Of a stretch of DNA of 64,000 nt, positions 33,141 to 41,362 are shown piece after piece (the stretch's first letter is position 1; the number at the start of each line of letters is the position of its first letter). Where the stretch lies: the NCBI RefSeq assembly GCF_027921845.1, contig NZ_BSEN01000004.1, forward strand, positions 55,696 to 119,695, written 5' to 3'. This DNA comes from Leifsonia poae (GTDB lineage Bacteria > Actinomycetota > Actinomycetes > Actinomycetales > Microbacteriaceae). The translations under genes were made by a program, and so were the position numbers. The notes under the pieces are model-generated. The model was not told where the DNA came from. It made no database searches and saw only the letters and a list, made by a program, of their open reading frames with translations.

Positions 33141-34319
33141 ATGGCTTTCGAGACCCTCGCCAGCGACTTCTACGGCTACGAGAACCTCCTCACCGATCGC
33201 GAGAAGGCGTTCATCGCCGACCTGCGCGTCTACCTCGAGTCCGAGGTGAAGCCCGTGGTGAACGAGTACTGGGAGAAGGCCGAGTTCCCGCACCAGATCA
33301 TCGAGGGCCTGCATCGCACCGGCACCATCGGGCTCGGTTTCCCCGAGACGGCCGCCTTCGAGAACTCGGCGGTGTTCCGCGGCTGGGTCGCCCTGGAGCT
33401 CGCCCGCGTCGACGCATCGGTGAGCACCTATGTGGGCGTGCAGAACGGGCTCGCGCTGGGCGCGATCGGCGTCTGCGGGTCGGACGAGCAGCGCGCGGAG
33501 TGGCTGCCCAAGCTGGCCTCCGGTGAGGTGCTCGGCGCCTTCGGGCTGACCGAGCCGCTGTCGGGATCGGACTCGGCGCAGGGCCTGCGCACCATCGCGA
33601 CCCGCGACGGCGACAACTGGGTGCTGAACGGCTCGAAGCGCTGGATCGGCAATGCGACGTTCAGCGACATCACCGTGATCTGGGCGAAGAGTGCAGAAGA
33701 CGGTCAGGTCAAGGGCTTCATCGTGCCCACGTCGACGCCGGGCTACACCGCGACCAAGATCGAGGGCAAGCAGTCGCTCCGCATGGTGCAGAACGCCGAC
33801 ATCACGCTCGAGAACGTGGTCGTGCCCGAGTCGCTGCGCCTGCAGAACGCCAATACGTTCAAAGACACCGCGGCCGTGCTGCGCCTCACCCGCGCCGAGG
33901 TCGCCTGGGCGGCCGTCGGTGTCGCCGTCGGCGCCTACGAGGCCGCCGTGAAGTACTCCAAGGAGCGGGTGCAGTTCGGCAAGCCGATCGGCTCCCACCA
34001 GCTCATCCAGGACCTCCTCGTGAAGTCGCTCGGCAACATCACCGCGTCGATCGGACTCTGCACGCGCGTGTCGGAGATGCTGGACCGCGGCGAGCAGCGC
34101 GACGAGCACTCGGCATTGGCGAAGGCCTTCACGACGGCGCGGATGCGCGAGACCGTCGCCTGGTGCCGCGAGATCCTCGGCGGGAACGGCATCGTCATCG
34201 ACTACGACGTCGCCCGCTTCTTCGCCGATGCCGAGGCCCTGTACTCGTACGAAGGCACCCGCGAGATGAACACTCTCATCGTCGGACGCTCGATCACCGG
34301 TCTGGCCGCCTTCGTCTGA
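33141..34319 (+). CDS. Acyl-CoA dehydrogenase, glutaryl-CoA dehydrogenase-like
   Basis: The 392-residue flavoenzyme has the full acyl-CoA dehydrogenase order: an N-terminal helical domain, FGLTEPLSGSD at the FAD/substrate site, RWIGNATFSDITVIWAK, the RVQFGKPIG helix, GGNGIVIDYDVARFFADAEALYSYEGTREMNTLIVGRSITG with the catalytic-base Glu region near residue 374. The Y-x-YEGT arrangement and RW-IGNA are closest to glutaryl-CoA dehydrogenases. ATG 33141 has GGAG upstream; the longer frame to 33060 overlaps the promoter and is rejected. It stands alone between manA and galE; substrate uncertain. Confidence 0.87.
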   Translation: MAFETLASDFYGYENLLTDREKAFIADLRVYLESEVKPVVNEYWEKAEFPHQIIEGLHRTGTIGLGFPETAAFENSAVFRGWVALELARVDASVSTYVGVQNGLALGAIGVCGSDEQRAEWLPKLASGEVLGAFGLTEPLSGSDSAQGLRTIATRDGDNWVLNGSKRWIGNATFSDITVIWAKSAEDGQVKGFIVPTSTPGYTATKIEGKQSLRMVQNADITLENVVVPESLRLQNANTFKDTAAVLRLTRAEVAWAAVGVAVGAYEAAVKYSKERVQFGKPIGSHQLIQDLLVKSLGNITASIGLCTRVSEMLDRGEQRDEHSALAKAFTTARMRETVAWCREILGGNGIVIDYDVARFFADAEALYSYEGTREMNTLIVGRSITGLAAFV

Positions 34320-34351
34320 CCTCACCCACCCGACCCGTCACCTCGTCGCGA

Positions 34352-34357
34352 TAGGGT
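34352..34357 (+). promoter_or_regulatory. -10 hexamer of the second galE
   Basis: TAGGGT gives a leader of about 35 nt with the GAGGAGG Shine-Dalgarno at 34384-34390. Confidence 0.4.
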
Positions 34358-34398
34358 CGGTTGGGCCGGCAGGGTGCCGGCGCGAGGAGGTGCGTCGC

Positions 34399-35361
34399 GT
34401 GGCGTGGTTGGTGACCGGAGGGGCCGGATACATCGGTTCGCACATCGTTCGGGCGTTCCTGGCCGAGGGGATCGAGGTCGTCGTCGTCGACGACCTGTCG
34501 AGCGGCCATGAGGAGTTCGTGCCGGCGGGCGTCCCGTTCTACCGGGGGACCATCCTCGACGGCCCGCTGCTCGAGCGCGTCTTCACCGAGAACGCCGTGA
34601 GCGGCGTCGTGCACGTGGCCGGCTTCAAGTACGCCGGTGTCTCGGTGCAGCGCCCCCTGCACACGTACGAGCAGAACGTGACCGGCACCGCGGTGCTGCT
34701 GGCCGCGATGCAGGATGCCGGCGTCGAGGCGATCGTGTTCTCGTCGTCCGCGGCGGTGTACGGAACGCCGGATGTCGACCTCGTCACCGAGGAGACGCCC
34801 AAGAACCCGCAGTCGCCGTACGGCGAGTCCAAGCTGATCGGCGAATGGCTGCTGCGCGACCAGGGCGTCGCGGCCGCGCTCCGTCACACGTCGTTGCGCT
34901 ACTTCAACGTCGTCGGTTCCGGCGACCCCACCCTGCGCGACACGAGCCCCCACAACCTGTTCCCGCTGGTCTTCGACGCGCTCGTCGACGGCCGCGTCCC
35001 GCGCGTGAACGGCGACGACTATCCGACGCCCGACGGCACCTGCGTGCGCGACTACATCCACGTCGCCGACCTGGCCGTCTCGCATGTCGCTGCGGCCAAG
35101 CGCCTCGACGCCCGCGAGCGGATCGAGCCCGTCTACAACCTCGGCAGCGGAGACGGCGTCTCCGTCGGCGAGATCATGGCGACGGTGGCCGAGGTGACCG
35201 GGATCGCGTTCACCCCAGAAGTGGGGCCGCGGCGACCGGGAGATCCTGCCAGGATCGTGGCATCGGGCGAGCTCGCGGCACGCGATCTCGACTGGCGGAT
35301 GAGGCACTCACTCGATGAAATGGTCCGCAGCGCCTGGGAAGCACGGCAGGCAGCCTCCTGA
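34399..35361 (+). CDS. galE: UDP-glucose 4-epimerase (second copy)
   Basis: The 320-residue protein starts VAWLVTGGAGYIGSHIVRAFL and carries GFKYAGVSVQRPLHTYEQN, FSSSAAVYG, the catalytic Tyr-x3-Lys in PYGESKLIGEW, RYFNVVGSG and NGDDYPTPDGTCVRDYIHV. GTG 34399 is chosen because the GAGGAGG Shine-Dalgarno ends 8 nt upstream; the GTG at 34390 would sit on top of that Shine-Dalgarno. It is a single-gene unit with its own promoter. Compared with the 26439 copy, the two are alike in motifs but differ in detail, so they are probably paralogues rather than a recent duplication. Confidence 0.9.
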   Translation: MAWLVTGGAGYIGSHIVRAFLAEGIEVVVVDDLSSGHEEFVPAGVPFYRGTILDGPLLERVFTENAVSGVVHVAGFKYAGVSVQRPLHTYEQNVTGTAVLLAAMQDAGVEAIVFSSSAAVYGTPDVDLVTEETPKNPQSPYGESKLIGEWLLRDQGVAAALRHTSLRYFNVVGSGDPTLRDTSPHNLFPLVFDALVDGRVPRVNGDDYPTPDGTCVRDYIHVADLAVSHVAAAKRLDARERIEPVYNLGSGDGVSVGEIMATVAEVTGIAFTPEVGPRRPGDPARIVASGELAARDLDWRMRHSLDEMVRSAWEARQAAS

Positions 35362-35547
35362 AAGCGGGTCGCGCGGGGGTAGAACGCCCGGGCGTGTCGC
35401 GATTGTTGTGCGCCATCGGCGCGTCGTGAACTCTCGACTCCTGCTTAAGGCTTTACGATTCGCGACTTGACGTGAGCGAATGACAACGGTGTAATTATCA
35501 CAACACGTTGCCTTACGTGCATTGCAGTTAATGGGTGGGAGACCGAT
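35362..35547 (+). promoter_or_regulatory. AT-rich promoter region of whiB2
   Basis: This 186-base gap is clearly richer in A and T than its surroundings from about 35440 on. TTGACG at 35467-35472 and TAATTA at 35492-35497 make a -35/-10 pair with 19-nt spacing. A CAAC-AC-GTTG inverted repeat lies at about 35501-35510, and GGGAGA at 35537-35542 is the ribosome binding site. The leader is about 45 nt long. Confidence 0.5.
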
Positions 35548-35868
35548 ATGACAGTTCCTGAATATCGCTCTGGAGTACCCGACGACTGGTTCATCGATCC
35601 GGTCAAGCTCGGCGTTCCGGGGGTGCGGGCCAATGTCGACGACGACAATCCGCTGGCCTGGCAGTCCGACTCGCTGTGCGCTCAGACAGATCCCGAGGCG
35701 TTCTTCCCCGAGAAGGGCGGCTCCACTCGCGATGCCAAGCGCATCTGCGGTTCGTGCGAGGTCCGCTCGCAGTGCCTCGAGTACGCGCTGGCGAACGACG
35801 AGCGTTTCGGAATCTGGGGCGGTCTCTCCGAGCGCGAGCGCCGCAAACTCCGCAAGCGCGCGGGCTGA
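35548..35868 (+). CDS. whiB2: WhiB-family iron-sulfur transcription regulator, WhiB2-type
   Basis: The 106-residue regulator binds a 4Fe-4S cluster through Cys44, Cys67, Cys70 and Cys76 (C-x22-C-x2-C-x5-C). The segment LCAQTDPEAFFPEKGGST is diagnostic of the WhiB2/WhmD branch, and the GIWGGLSERERR turn precedes a basic tail that contacts DNA. WhiB2/WhmD controls septation in actinobacteria; in mycobacteria whiB2 lies in the same neighbourhood, near manB and manA. It has its own conventional promoter. Divergence of function here is not expected. ATG 35548 has a good GGGAGA. Confidence 0.93.
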   Translation: MTVPEYRSGVPDDWFIDPVKLGVPGVRANVDDDNPLAWQSDSLCAQTDPEAFFPEKGGSTRDAKRICGSCEVRSQCLEYALANDERFGIWGGLSERERRKLRKRAG

Positions 35869-35933
35869 CCGGTCGCGCGGCGCGAATATGCGCCGCGCCC
35901 GACACACTGACCGGCATACGCCCGACCCCAACT

Positions 35934-35939
35934 TAGGCT
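35934..35939 (+). promoter_or_regulatory. -10 hexamer for leaderless GT2-membrane fusion gene
   Basis: TAGGCT is 7 nt before ATG 35947. Confidence 0.6.
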
Positions 35940-35946
35940 GACTCCG

Positions 35947-38900
35947 ATGTATCCGAGAGTCACCGCCATCGTCGTCGCCCACAGTGGCGGCCACCACCTT
36001 CAGCGCACTCTCGACGCCCTCGCGGCGCAGACGAGAAAACCGGATGCCGTGATCGCCGTCGATTGCGCTGCGACCGACGACGCCCCGCGCCTGCTCGCTG
36101 AATCCGGGCCGACGCAGCTGGTCTCTGTGCAGGAGAAGCTCCCGTTCGGGGCCGCCGTCGCCACCGCCCTCCGGGTCACCGCTCCGCCGTCGTCGGACAA
36201 CGAATGGCTCTGGCTGCTCGCCCAGGACACGGCGCCGGAGCCCGGCGCTCTCGAGGCTCTGCTCGCCGCCGTCGAGGTCTCGCCGTCGGTCGCCGCCGCC
36301 GGCCCGAAGCTGGTCGACTGGGAGGACCCGGCGTTCATCCGGGAGCTCGGTGAGGCCATGACGCCGTTCGGCGCCGCCGTGCCGCTGGTCGAGAATGAGA
36401 TGGACCAGGCCCAGCACGACGGTCTCTCCGATGTGCTGGCCGTGTCGTCGGCCGGCATGATCGTGCGGCACACGCTCTGGGATCAGCTCGGCGGCTTCGA
36501 TCCCGGCCTTCCCACCGCCGACGACGGACTCGACTTCAGCACGAGGGTGCGGCTCGCCGGATTCCGCGTGACGCTGGTCGCCGCTGCGCGGGTGGCCATC
36601 GCCGGAGACGGTGTCGCCGGTCCGAACCTCTCGCGCAAGTGGCGGGTGCGCCGCCGCCTCGTCCGCGAACGGCGCGCAGCCCAGCTGCATCGCCGCATGG
36701 TCTACGCGCCGGGCGCCGCCGTGCCCTTCCACTGGCTGAGCCTCGTTCCGCTGGCGATCCTGCGATCGATCGGCCGCATCGTCCGCAAGGAGCCAGGCGC
36801 GGTCGGAGGGGAGCTGGCCGCAGCGTTCGCGGTCGCCTTCTCCGGTATGCGCATCGGCAACGCGCGCCGCGCGCTGGCCACGAGCAAGTCCGTGAGCTGG
36901 GCGGCGATCGCGCCGCTCCGCATCCCGTTCCCCGAGGTGCGACGTGCGCGCGCTCTCAAACGCGAGGCCGCGATGGTCGGCCAGCAGGGGGAGCGGCAGG
37001 AGCTCGACTTCTTCGGCACCGGTGGCGGCTGGACGGTGCTCGTGGCGCTCGTCGTCGGCATCGCGGTGTTCTTCCCGCTGCTCGGCAGCAGCACCGTCAG
37101 CGGCGGCGGTCTGTTGCCGCTGAACAGCTCTGTCGGCCAGCTGTGGGCGAATCTCGGATACGGCTGGCGCGACCTGGGTCTCGGCTTCGTCGGGGCCGCC
37201 GATCCGTTCTCCGCCGTGCTCGCCGTGCTCGGCACGCTCACGTTCTGGAACCCCTCGTTCTCACTCGTCGTGCTCTACTTCGCGGCCCTTCCACTCGCCG
37301 CCCTCGGCGCGTGGCTCGCCGCCGCACGGCTGACCAACCGCACGCTGCTGCGCGCCTTCGCCGGGCTGACCTACGCGATCGCGCCGACCCTGCTCGTCGG
37401 TCTGCAAGACGGCAGGCCCGCCGCAGTGCTCGCGCACGTGCTGCTTCCCTGGTTGTTCTTCGCCGGCCTGGTCGCGCGCCGTTCCTGGGCTGCGAGCGCG
37501 GTGACCGCCCTGCTCGCCGCCGCCACCCTCGCCTGCGCGCCCGCCCTCATCCCCGGGCTGCTGGTGGCCTGGATCGCGGCGATCGCCTTTGCCGGCCGCC
37601 GTGCGGCACGCATCGTGTTCATCCCGCTCCCGGCCGTCGTGCTCTTCGCGCCGCTCGTGTGGCAGCAGGCCGGCCGCGGCGCGTGGCTGTCGATCTTCGC
37701 CGACCCCGGCGTCGTGCAGAACTCCCGGCAGACGCCCGCCTGGCAGCTGGCGCTCGGCTTCCCGGATGGGACGCTCGGCGGCTGGCACACGCTGGCCGCT
37801 GCTCTGGACATCCCGGCCGCGGCGCCGAACATCCTGGTGCCGATCCTCCTCGCCCCGCTCGGCGTGCTGGCGATCCTCGCCCTCTTCCTCCGCGGCTCGT
37901 CGCGTGCGGTCGCGGCGCTCGTCGTCGCCCTGCTCGGCTTCCTCTCCGCCGTCGCCGCGCTGCACCTCCAGGTGGCGTCGATGGGGGCGACGGTCGTTCC
38001 GATCTGGCCGGGCACCGCGATGTCCCTGTACTGGCTCGGGCTGGTGGGCGCCGCCGTGCTCGCCCTCTCCGCGGTCGGGCGCGCGGCCGTCTACCCGGCC
38101 TGGGTCGCGCTCATCGCCGTCGCTGTCGCGGTCGTGCCGTCGGCCGTCGGCCAGTACATCCCCGACCAGTCGGCCGTGTCCGCGAGCAGCGGCAGCAGGA
38201 TGCCGGCGGTCGTGACCGCCAAGGCGGCGACGCAGCCCCGCGTCGGCACGCTCCGGATCACTCCGGAGCCGGGCGGCGGCATCGCCACCGACCTGGTGCG
38301 CGGCGCCGGAGAGACGCTCGACGAGCAGAGCACCCTGAGTTCGACGGAGCGCACACTCACCGCCCGTCAGCAGGCACTGGCGGCCCTCGGCGGCAACCTC
38401 GCGTCGGCGAGCGGCTACGACGCCACTCAGCGCATGAAGACGCTCGGTGTCGATTTCGTACTGCTCACGCCACCGGCGACCACGCTCGACCCGCAGAAGA
38501 CCGGCAGCGAGCATCCGACCGAGATCGCGAAGACCACCGGCAGCCGCGCGGCGACCGCTCTCGACGCGAATCCCATCCTGGTGCCGGTGGGCACGACGCC
38601 GAACGGTCAGCTGTGGGCGTTCGACCGCGGCACGTCCGCTGTCGCGCCGGCCGCTCAGATCCCGGCCGACGCAGGCGGGACCTGGCGGACGATCGTCCTC
38701 GTCGTGCAGGCCGTCGTGATCGCCCTCACGCTGCTGATGTCGCTGCCGACCATCCGCTCGGCCGACCGGGTCGCCGAACTCAACGCACGGCGGCCGAAGC
38801 GGCGCGCGGTGCGCGAGGACGATGTCGCCGTCGAGCCGGAGGACGAGCCGGAGGACGATGAGTCGATCGGCGACGAGAGCCTCTCCGAGTACGAGGCGGA

Positions 38901-39222
38901 GCCCGACGACGAGGCCGCGGTGGAGTCGGCCGGCGACGACGAGGTGGCGCAGGCCGCCTCGGACGGCAACCGAGCCGAGACGACGGATGAACCGGATGGC
39001 GTGGCCGCCGACGATGACCTGCGCGAGGCCGCCGAGCCGCGCGAGGTCGACGAGGTCGAGGCCGCCGAATCGCGTGAGCCCGACGACGTCGAGCCCGCCC
39101 GGGAGACCGTGCCGCCGACGCCTGCCGCCTGGACCCCCGCCGCGCCCACCACACTCGAAGACGGCCTCGACGAGACGGTCATCAGACCGCGTCGCACGCC
39201 GGAAGGAGGCACCCGTGGCTGA
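35947..39222 (+). CDS. Large GT2-membrane fusion protein with acidic tail
   Basis: The 1091-residue protein starts with a GT2 domain (about residues 1-230; MYPRVTAIVVAHSGGHHLQ, AQDTAPEPGAL, ADDGLDFSTRVRLAGF). A basic linker follows, then a membrane region of about 13 spans (about 350-750) and a small extracytoplasmic domain ending near residue 910. After a last span the tail (about 950-1080) is strongly acidic, rich in Glu/Asp/Ala (EDEPEDDESIGDES). GT2-plus-multispan proteins of this type occur beside whiB2 in actinobacteria. The metal motif of the GT2 domain is weak (QDT). It overlaps the DUF5719-type partner by 8 bases, implying a complex. Function is not established. Confidence 0.8.
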   Translation: MYPRVTAIVVAHSGGHHLQRTLDALAAQTRKPDAVIAVDCAATDDAPRLLAESGPTQLVSVQEKLPFGAAVATALRVTAPPSSDNEWLWLLAQDTAPEPGALEALLAAVEVSPSVAAAGPKLVDWEDPAFIRELGEAMTPFGAAVPLVENEMDQAQHDGLSDVLAVSSAGMIVRHTLWDQLGGFDPGLPTADDGLDFSTRVRLAGFRVTLVAAARVAIAGDGVAGPNLSRKWRVRRRLVRERRAAQLHRRMVYAPGAAVPFHWLSLVPLAILRSIGRIVRKEPGAVGGELAAAFAVAFSGMRIGNARRALATSKSVSWAAIAPLRIPFPEVRRARALKREAAMVGQQGERQELDFFGTGGGWTVLVALVVGIAVFFPLLGSSTVSGGGLLPLNSSVGQLWANLGYGWRDLGLGFVGAADPFSAVLAVLGTLTFWNPSFSLVVLYFAALPLAALGAWLAAARLTNRTLLRAFAGLTYAIAPTLLVGLQDGRPAAVLAHVLLPWLFFAGLVARRSWAASAVTALLAAATLACAPALIPGLLVAWIAAIAFAGRRAARIVFIPLPAVVLFAPLVWQQAGRGAWLSIFADPGVVQNSRQTPAWQLALGFPDGTLGGWHTLAAALDIPAAAPNILVPILLAPLGVLAILALFLRGSSRAVAALVVALLGFLSAVAALHLQVASMGATVVPIWPGTAMSLYWLGLVGAAVLALSAVGRAAVYPAWVALIAVAVAVVPSAVGQYIPDQSAVSASSGSRMPAVVTAKAATQPRVGTLRITPEPGGGIATDLVRGAGETLDEQSTLSSTERTLTARQQALAALGGNLASASGYDATQRMKTLGVDFVLLTPPATTLDPQKTGSEHPTEIAKTTGSRAATALDANPILVPVGTTPNGQLWAFDRGTSAVAPAAQIPADAGGTWRTIVLVVQAVVIALTLLMSLPTIRSADRVAELNARRPKRRAVREDDVAVEPEDEPEDDESIGDESLSEYEAEPDDEAAVESAGDDEVAQAASDGNRAETTDEPDGVAADDDLREAAEPREVDEVEAAESREPDDVEPARETVPPTPAAWTPAAPTTLEDGLDETVIRPRRTPEGGTRG

Positions 39223-40645
39223 CAAGCGCGGCATCGCCCGCATCAGCGTGAGGGCGCTCACCGGACTGATCGGCGTCGGAGTCGCGGTGGTCGCCGTCGC
39301 CGGCGCGACCCTGCTGCCGATCCCGTCGTTCTCGATCACCGCCCCGGTGGCCACCGTGACGCCCGTACCGGCCGATCAGCAGCGTGTCTGCCCGGGACCG
39401 TTGCTGGCTCTCGCGGCGGGCGCGGGGTCCGCGACGCGCCCTTCCGCGTTCGGGGCGCCGAGCACCTCGTACGGCAGCGACAGCTCCGACGTGCAGACCC
39501 GCCTGCTCAAGACCGCGACCGACACCTCGGATCCCGGTGAGGCTCCGCTGGACATCACCGTTCCGACGCCCCCGGGCTCGACGGCGCCTCCGCTCCTCGC
39601 GGGCGCCCAATGGCAGGATGCGTCCACCGACGACCTCGCCGGCCTCGCCGCGGCGTCGTGCGATGAGCCGAGCGCCGACAGCTGGCTGGTCGCCGGCTCG
39701 ACGGCACTCGGTCAGACCAGCCTCGTGCTGCTCTCCAACCCGACGTCGGTGGAAGCGACGGTGAACCTGACGATCTTCGCCGAGACCGGAGCCGTGGACG
39801 CCCCGGGCGCCGCCGGCATCGTCATTCCGCCCGGCTCCCAGACAGTCGTGCCGCTGGCCGGCCTCGCCCCGAGTGTGACCGCTCCCGTCGTGCACGTGAA
39901 GACCTCCGGCGGCCAGGTGCTCGCGTCGCTGCAGCAGAGCTACGAGCAGGGAATCGAGCCGCGCGGTGCCGAGCTCAGTGGGGCAACAGGGGCTCCGTCG
40001 CAGACGCAGGTGATCTCGGGCGTCACGATCAGGAACCTCGCCAAAGTGACCGCTGCGCAGACCGGAGAGGGCTACGGTGTCGATCTTCCGGCGGTGCGCG
40101 TCTTCGTGCCCGGCGACCAGCCGGCGGAGGTCGCGGTCGGCGCGGTCGGCGAGAGCGGTACGGCGGCCGGCAATTCGGTCTCCGTCACCGTCAAGCCGGG
40201 TGTCGTCGCCGAGATCCCCCTGCAGAACCTCAAAGACGGCAACTACACGGTCACGGTGCACTCTTCGGAGCCGGTCGTCGCCGCAGCCCGCACATCGGTG
40301 ATGGGGGCGAAAACCCGCGACTTCTCGTGGTTCGTGTCGTCGCAGCCGATGAGCGACCGGTTCCTCGTGGTCGTCCCGTCGGCGCCCGCGCCGATCATCC
40401 ACCTGGCGAATGCAGGAACCACGGACCGCGCGGTCACGCTGACGGCCGAGAGCGGCAAGAAGCTGAAGTTCACCGTTCCGGGCGAAGGGGCGGTGAACCG
40501 GCCGATCCCCGCCGGAACCTACACCGCGGACGGGGCTGATGACCTCGTCACCAGCATCAGCTTCTCGAAGGACGGCAGTGCGTCATCGTTCGCGCTGAAC
40601 CCGCCTGGGCCGCTGGCGGCGCCGCTCGACGTCTACGCGCGCTGA
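39215..40645 (+). CDS. DUF5719-type secreted or membrane-anchored protein
   Basis: The 476-residue protein has a basic start (VADKRGIARISVRALTGLIG), one hydrophobic span at about residues 10-33 and an extracytoplasmic remainder of Ig-like beta-rich sequence, without visible catalytic motifs. Residues about 170-300 contain LVLLSNPTSVEATVNLTIF, and later repeats end in VHSSEPVVAAARTSVMG. The tail ends in a short GPLAAPLDVYAR. GTG 39215 has a GGAAGGAGG Shine-Dalgarno, inside the end of the upstream gene, so both are cotranslated. The assignment to DUF5719 rests on position and general features and is moderately secure. Confidence 0.7.
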   Translation: MADKRGIARISVRALTGLIGVGVAVVAVAGATLLPIPSFSITAPVATVTPVPADQQRVCPGPLLALAAGAGSATRPSAFGAPSTSYGSDSSDVQTRLLKTATDTSDPGEAPLDITVPTPPGSTAPPLLAGAQWQDASTDDLAGLAAASCDEPSADSWLVAGSTALGQTSLVLLSNPTSVEATVNLTIFAETGAVDAPGAAGIVIPPGSQTVVPLAGLAPSVTAPVVHVKTSGGQVLASLQQSYEQGIEPRGAELSGATGAPSQTQVISGVTIRNLAKVTAAQTGEGYGVDLPAVRVFVPGDQPAEVAVGAVGESGTAAGNSVSVTVKPGVVAEIPLQNLKDGNYTVTVHSSEPVVAAARTSVMGAKTRDFSWFVSSQPMSDRFLVVVPSAPAPIIHLANAGTTDRAVTLTAESGKKLKFTVPGEGAVNRPIPAGTYTADGADDLVTSISFSKDGSASSFALNPPGPLAAPLDVYAR

Positions 40646-40654
40646 CCGCCGGGA

Positions 40655-41098
40655 TCAGAAGTGCCGGAAGCGCTCCGGTGCGAGGTCCCACGGGTCCTTG
40701 CCGAGGAGCTCCGCGACGGCCCGGAAGACGCAGCCCTCGACGTACATCCGGCGATGCAGGTCGTCGTTCCTGTGCAGCTTCGCCAGCCGCTGGATGGGCA
40801 CCCGGTACAGCACGACGCGGCGGTGGGCGTGATCGACCTGCCAGCGGTCGACGCCGTCGTCGCCCGTGATGCCGATGGGCGTGGCGGCGACCTCGAAGTG
40901 CACGTCGGAGAGCTCGTTCGGCCAGATGCCCTTGAGGTAGTCGGCGGTGGAGGCGACGGTCATGTCGAAGGCGTCGATGCGGTTGTTCAGCATCGGCAGA
41001 TGCGGTCCGGTCACCGGTCCGCGGGCACCACGGCCGTGACGGCTGCGCCAGCGCGAGGTCGCGGGCGGCTCACTGCTGGTGCGGCGGTTGCGGGGCAT
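40655..41098 (-). CDS. Metallopeptidase-family protein lacking HExxH
   Basis: The 147-residue protein has an Arg-rich N-terminal extension (to about residue 35). It then follows the MMP-like zincin family (PF06262) found next to DUF3499 and manB in actinobacteria (Rv3259-like). The RVVLYRVPIQRLAKLHRNDDLHRRMYVEGCVFRAVAELLGKDPWDL segment aligns with the normal metal-site region, but the HExxHHxG pattern is absent; it reads VFRAVAELLG. A catalytic role is therefore doubtful. ATG 41098 follows TAGGAT (41110-41105) by 6 nt, so the gene is probably leaderless and diverges from the equally leaderless DUF3499 gene. Confidence 0.75.
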   Translation of the reverse strand: MPRNRRTSSEPPATSRWRSRHGRGARGPVTGPHLPMLNNRIDAFDMTVASTADYLKGIWPNELSDVHFEVAATPIGITGDDGVDRWQVDHAHRRVVLYRVPIQRLAKLHRNDDLHRRMYVEGCVFRAVAELLGKDPWDLAPERFRHF

Positions 41099-41104
41099 GT
41101 CGTC

Positions 41105-41110
41105 ATCCTA
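41105..41110 (-). promoter_or_regulatory. -10 hexamer for leaderless metallopeptidase-like gene
   Basis: TAGGAT on the minus strand is 6 nt before ATG 41098. Confidence 0.6.
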
Positions 41111-41127
41111 CGTCGCCGGCACTCCGG

Positions 41128-41133
41128 TATTCT
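41128..41133 (+). promoter_or_regulatory. -10 hexamer for leaderless DUF3499 gene
   Basis: TATTCT is 7 nt before ATG 41141. Confidence 0.55.
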
Positions 41134-41140
41134 GAGCCCG

Positions 41141-41362
41141 ATGTTGAGCCGCCCCTGTTCCCGCGTGGCGTGCCCGCGCGATGCCGTGGCCACGCTCACC
41201 TACGTGTACGCGGATTCGATGGCCGTGCTCGGCCCGCTCAGTCTCAGCCACGAGCCGCACAGCTACGACCTGTGCGCCATCCACGCGGAGCGCATGTCCG
41301 CCCCGCAGGGCTGGCAGGTCGTGCGTCACGAAGTGTTCGGTGAAGTAGGTTATGGGGCGTGA
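41141..41362 (+). CDS. DUF3499 small protein
   Basis: The 73-residue protein begins MLSRPCSRVACPRDAVATLTYVYADSMAVLGPL and later has SYDLCAIHAERMSAPQGW; this Cys-rich, His-containing pattern defines DUF3499, a small actinobacterial family (Rv3258c in mycobacteria). The C-x4-C plus C-x2-H spacing could bind zinc; this is inference. It is leaderless by geometry and its stop overlaps the manB start (GTGA), so the two are coupled. The function is unknown, but the linkage to manB is conserved. Confidence 0.87.
   Translation: MLSRPCSRVACPRDAVATLTYVYADSMAVLGPLSLSHEPHSYDLCAIHAERMSAPQGWQVVRHEVFGEVGYGA
41346..41351 (+). promoter_or_regulatory. -10 hexamer inside DUF3499 for manB
   Basis: TAGGTT is 7 nt before GTG 41359 and lies within the last codons of the DUF3499 gene, so manB may have its own leaderless promoter besides coupling. 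Confidence 0.5.
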
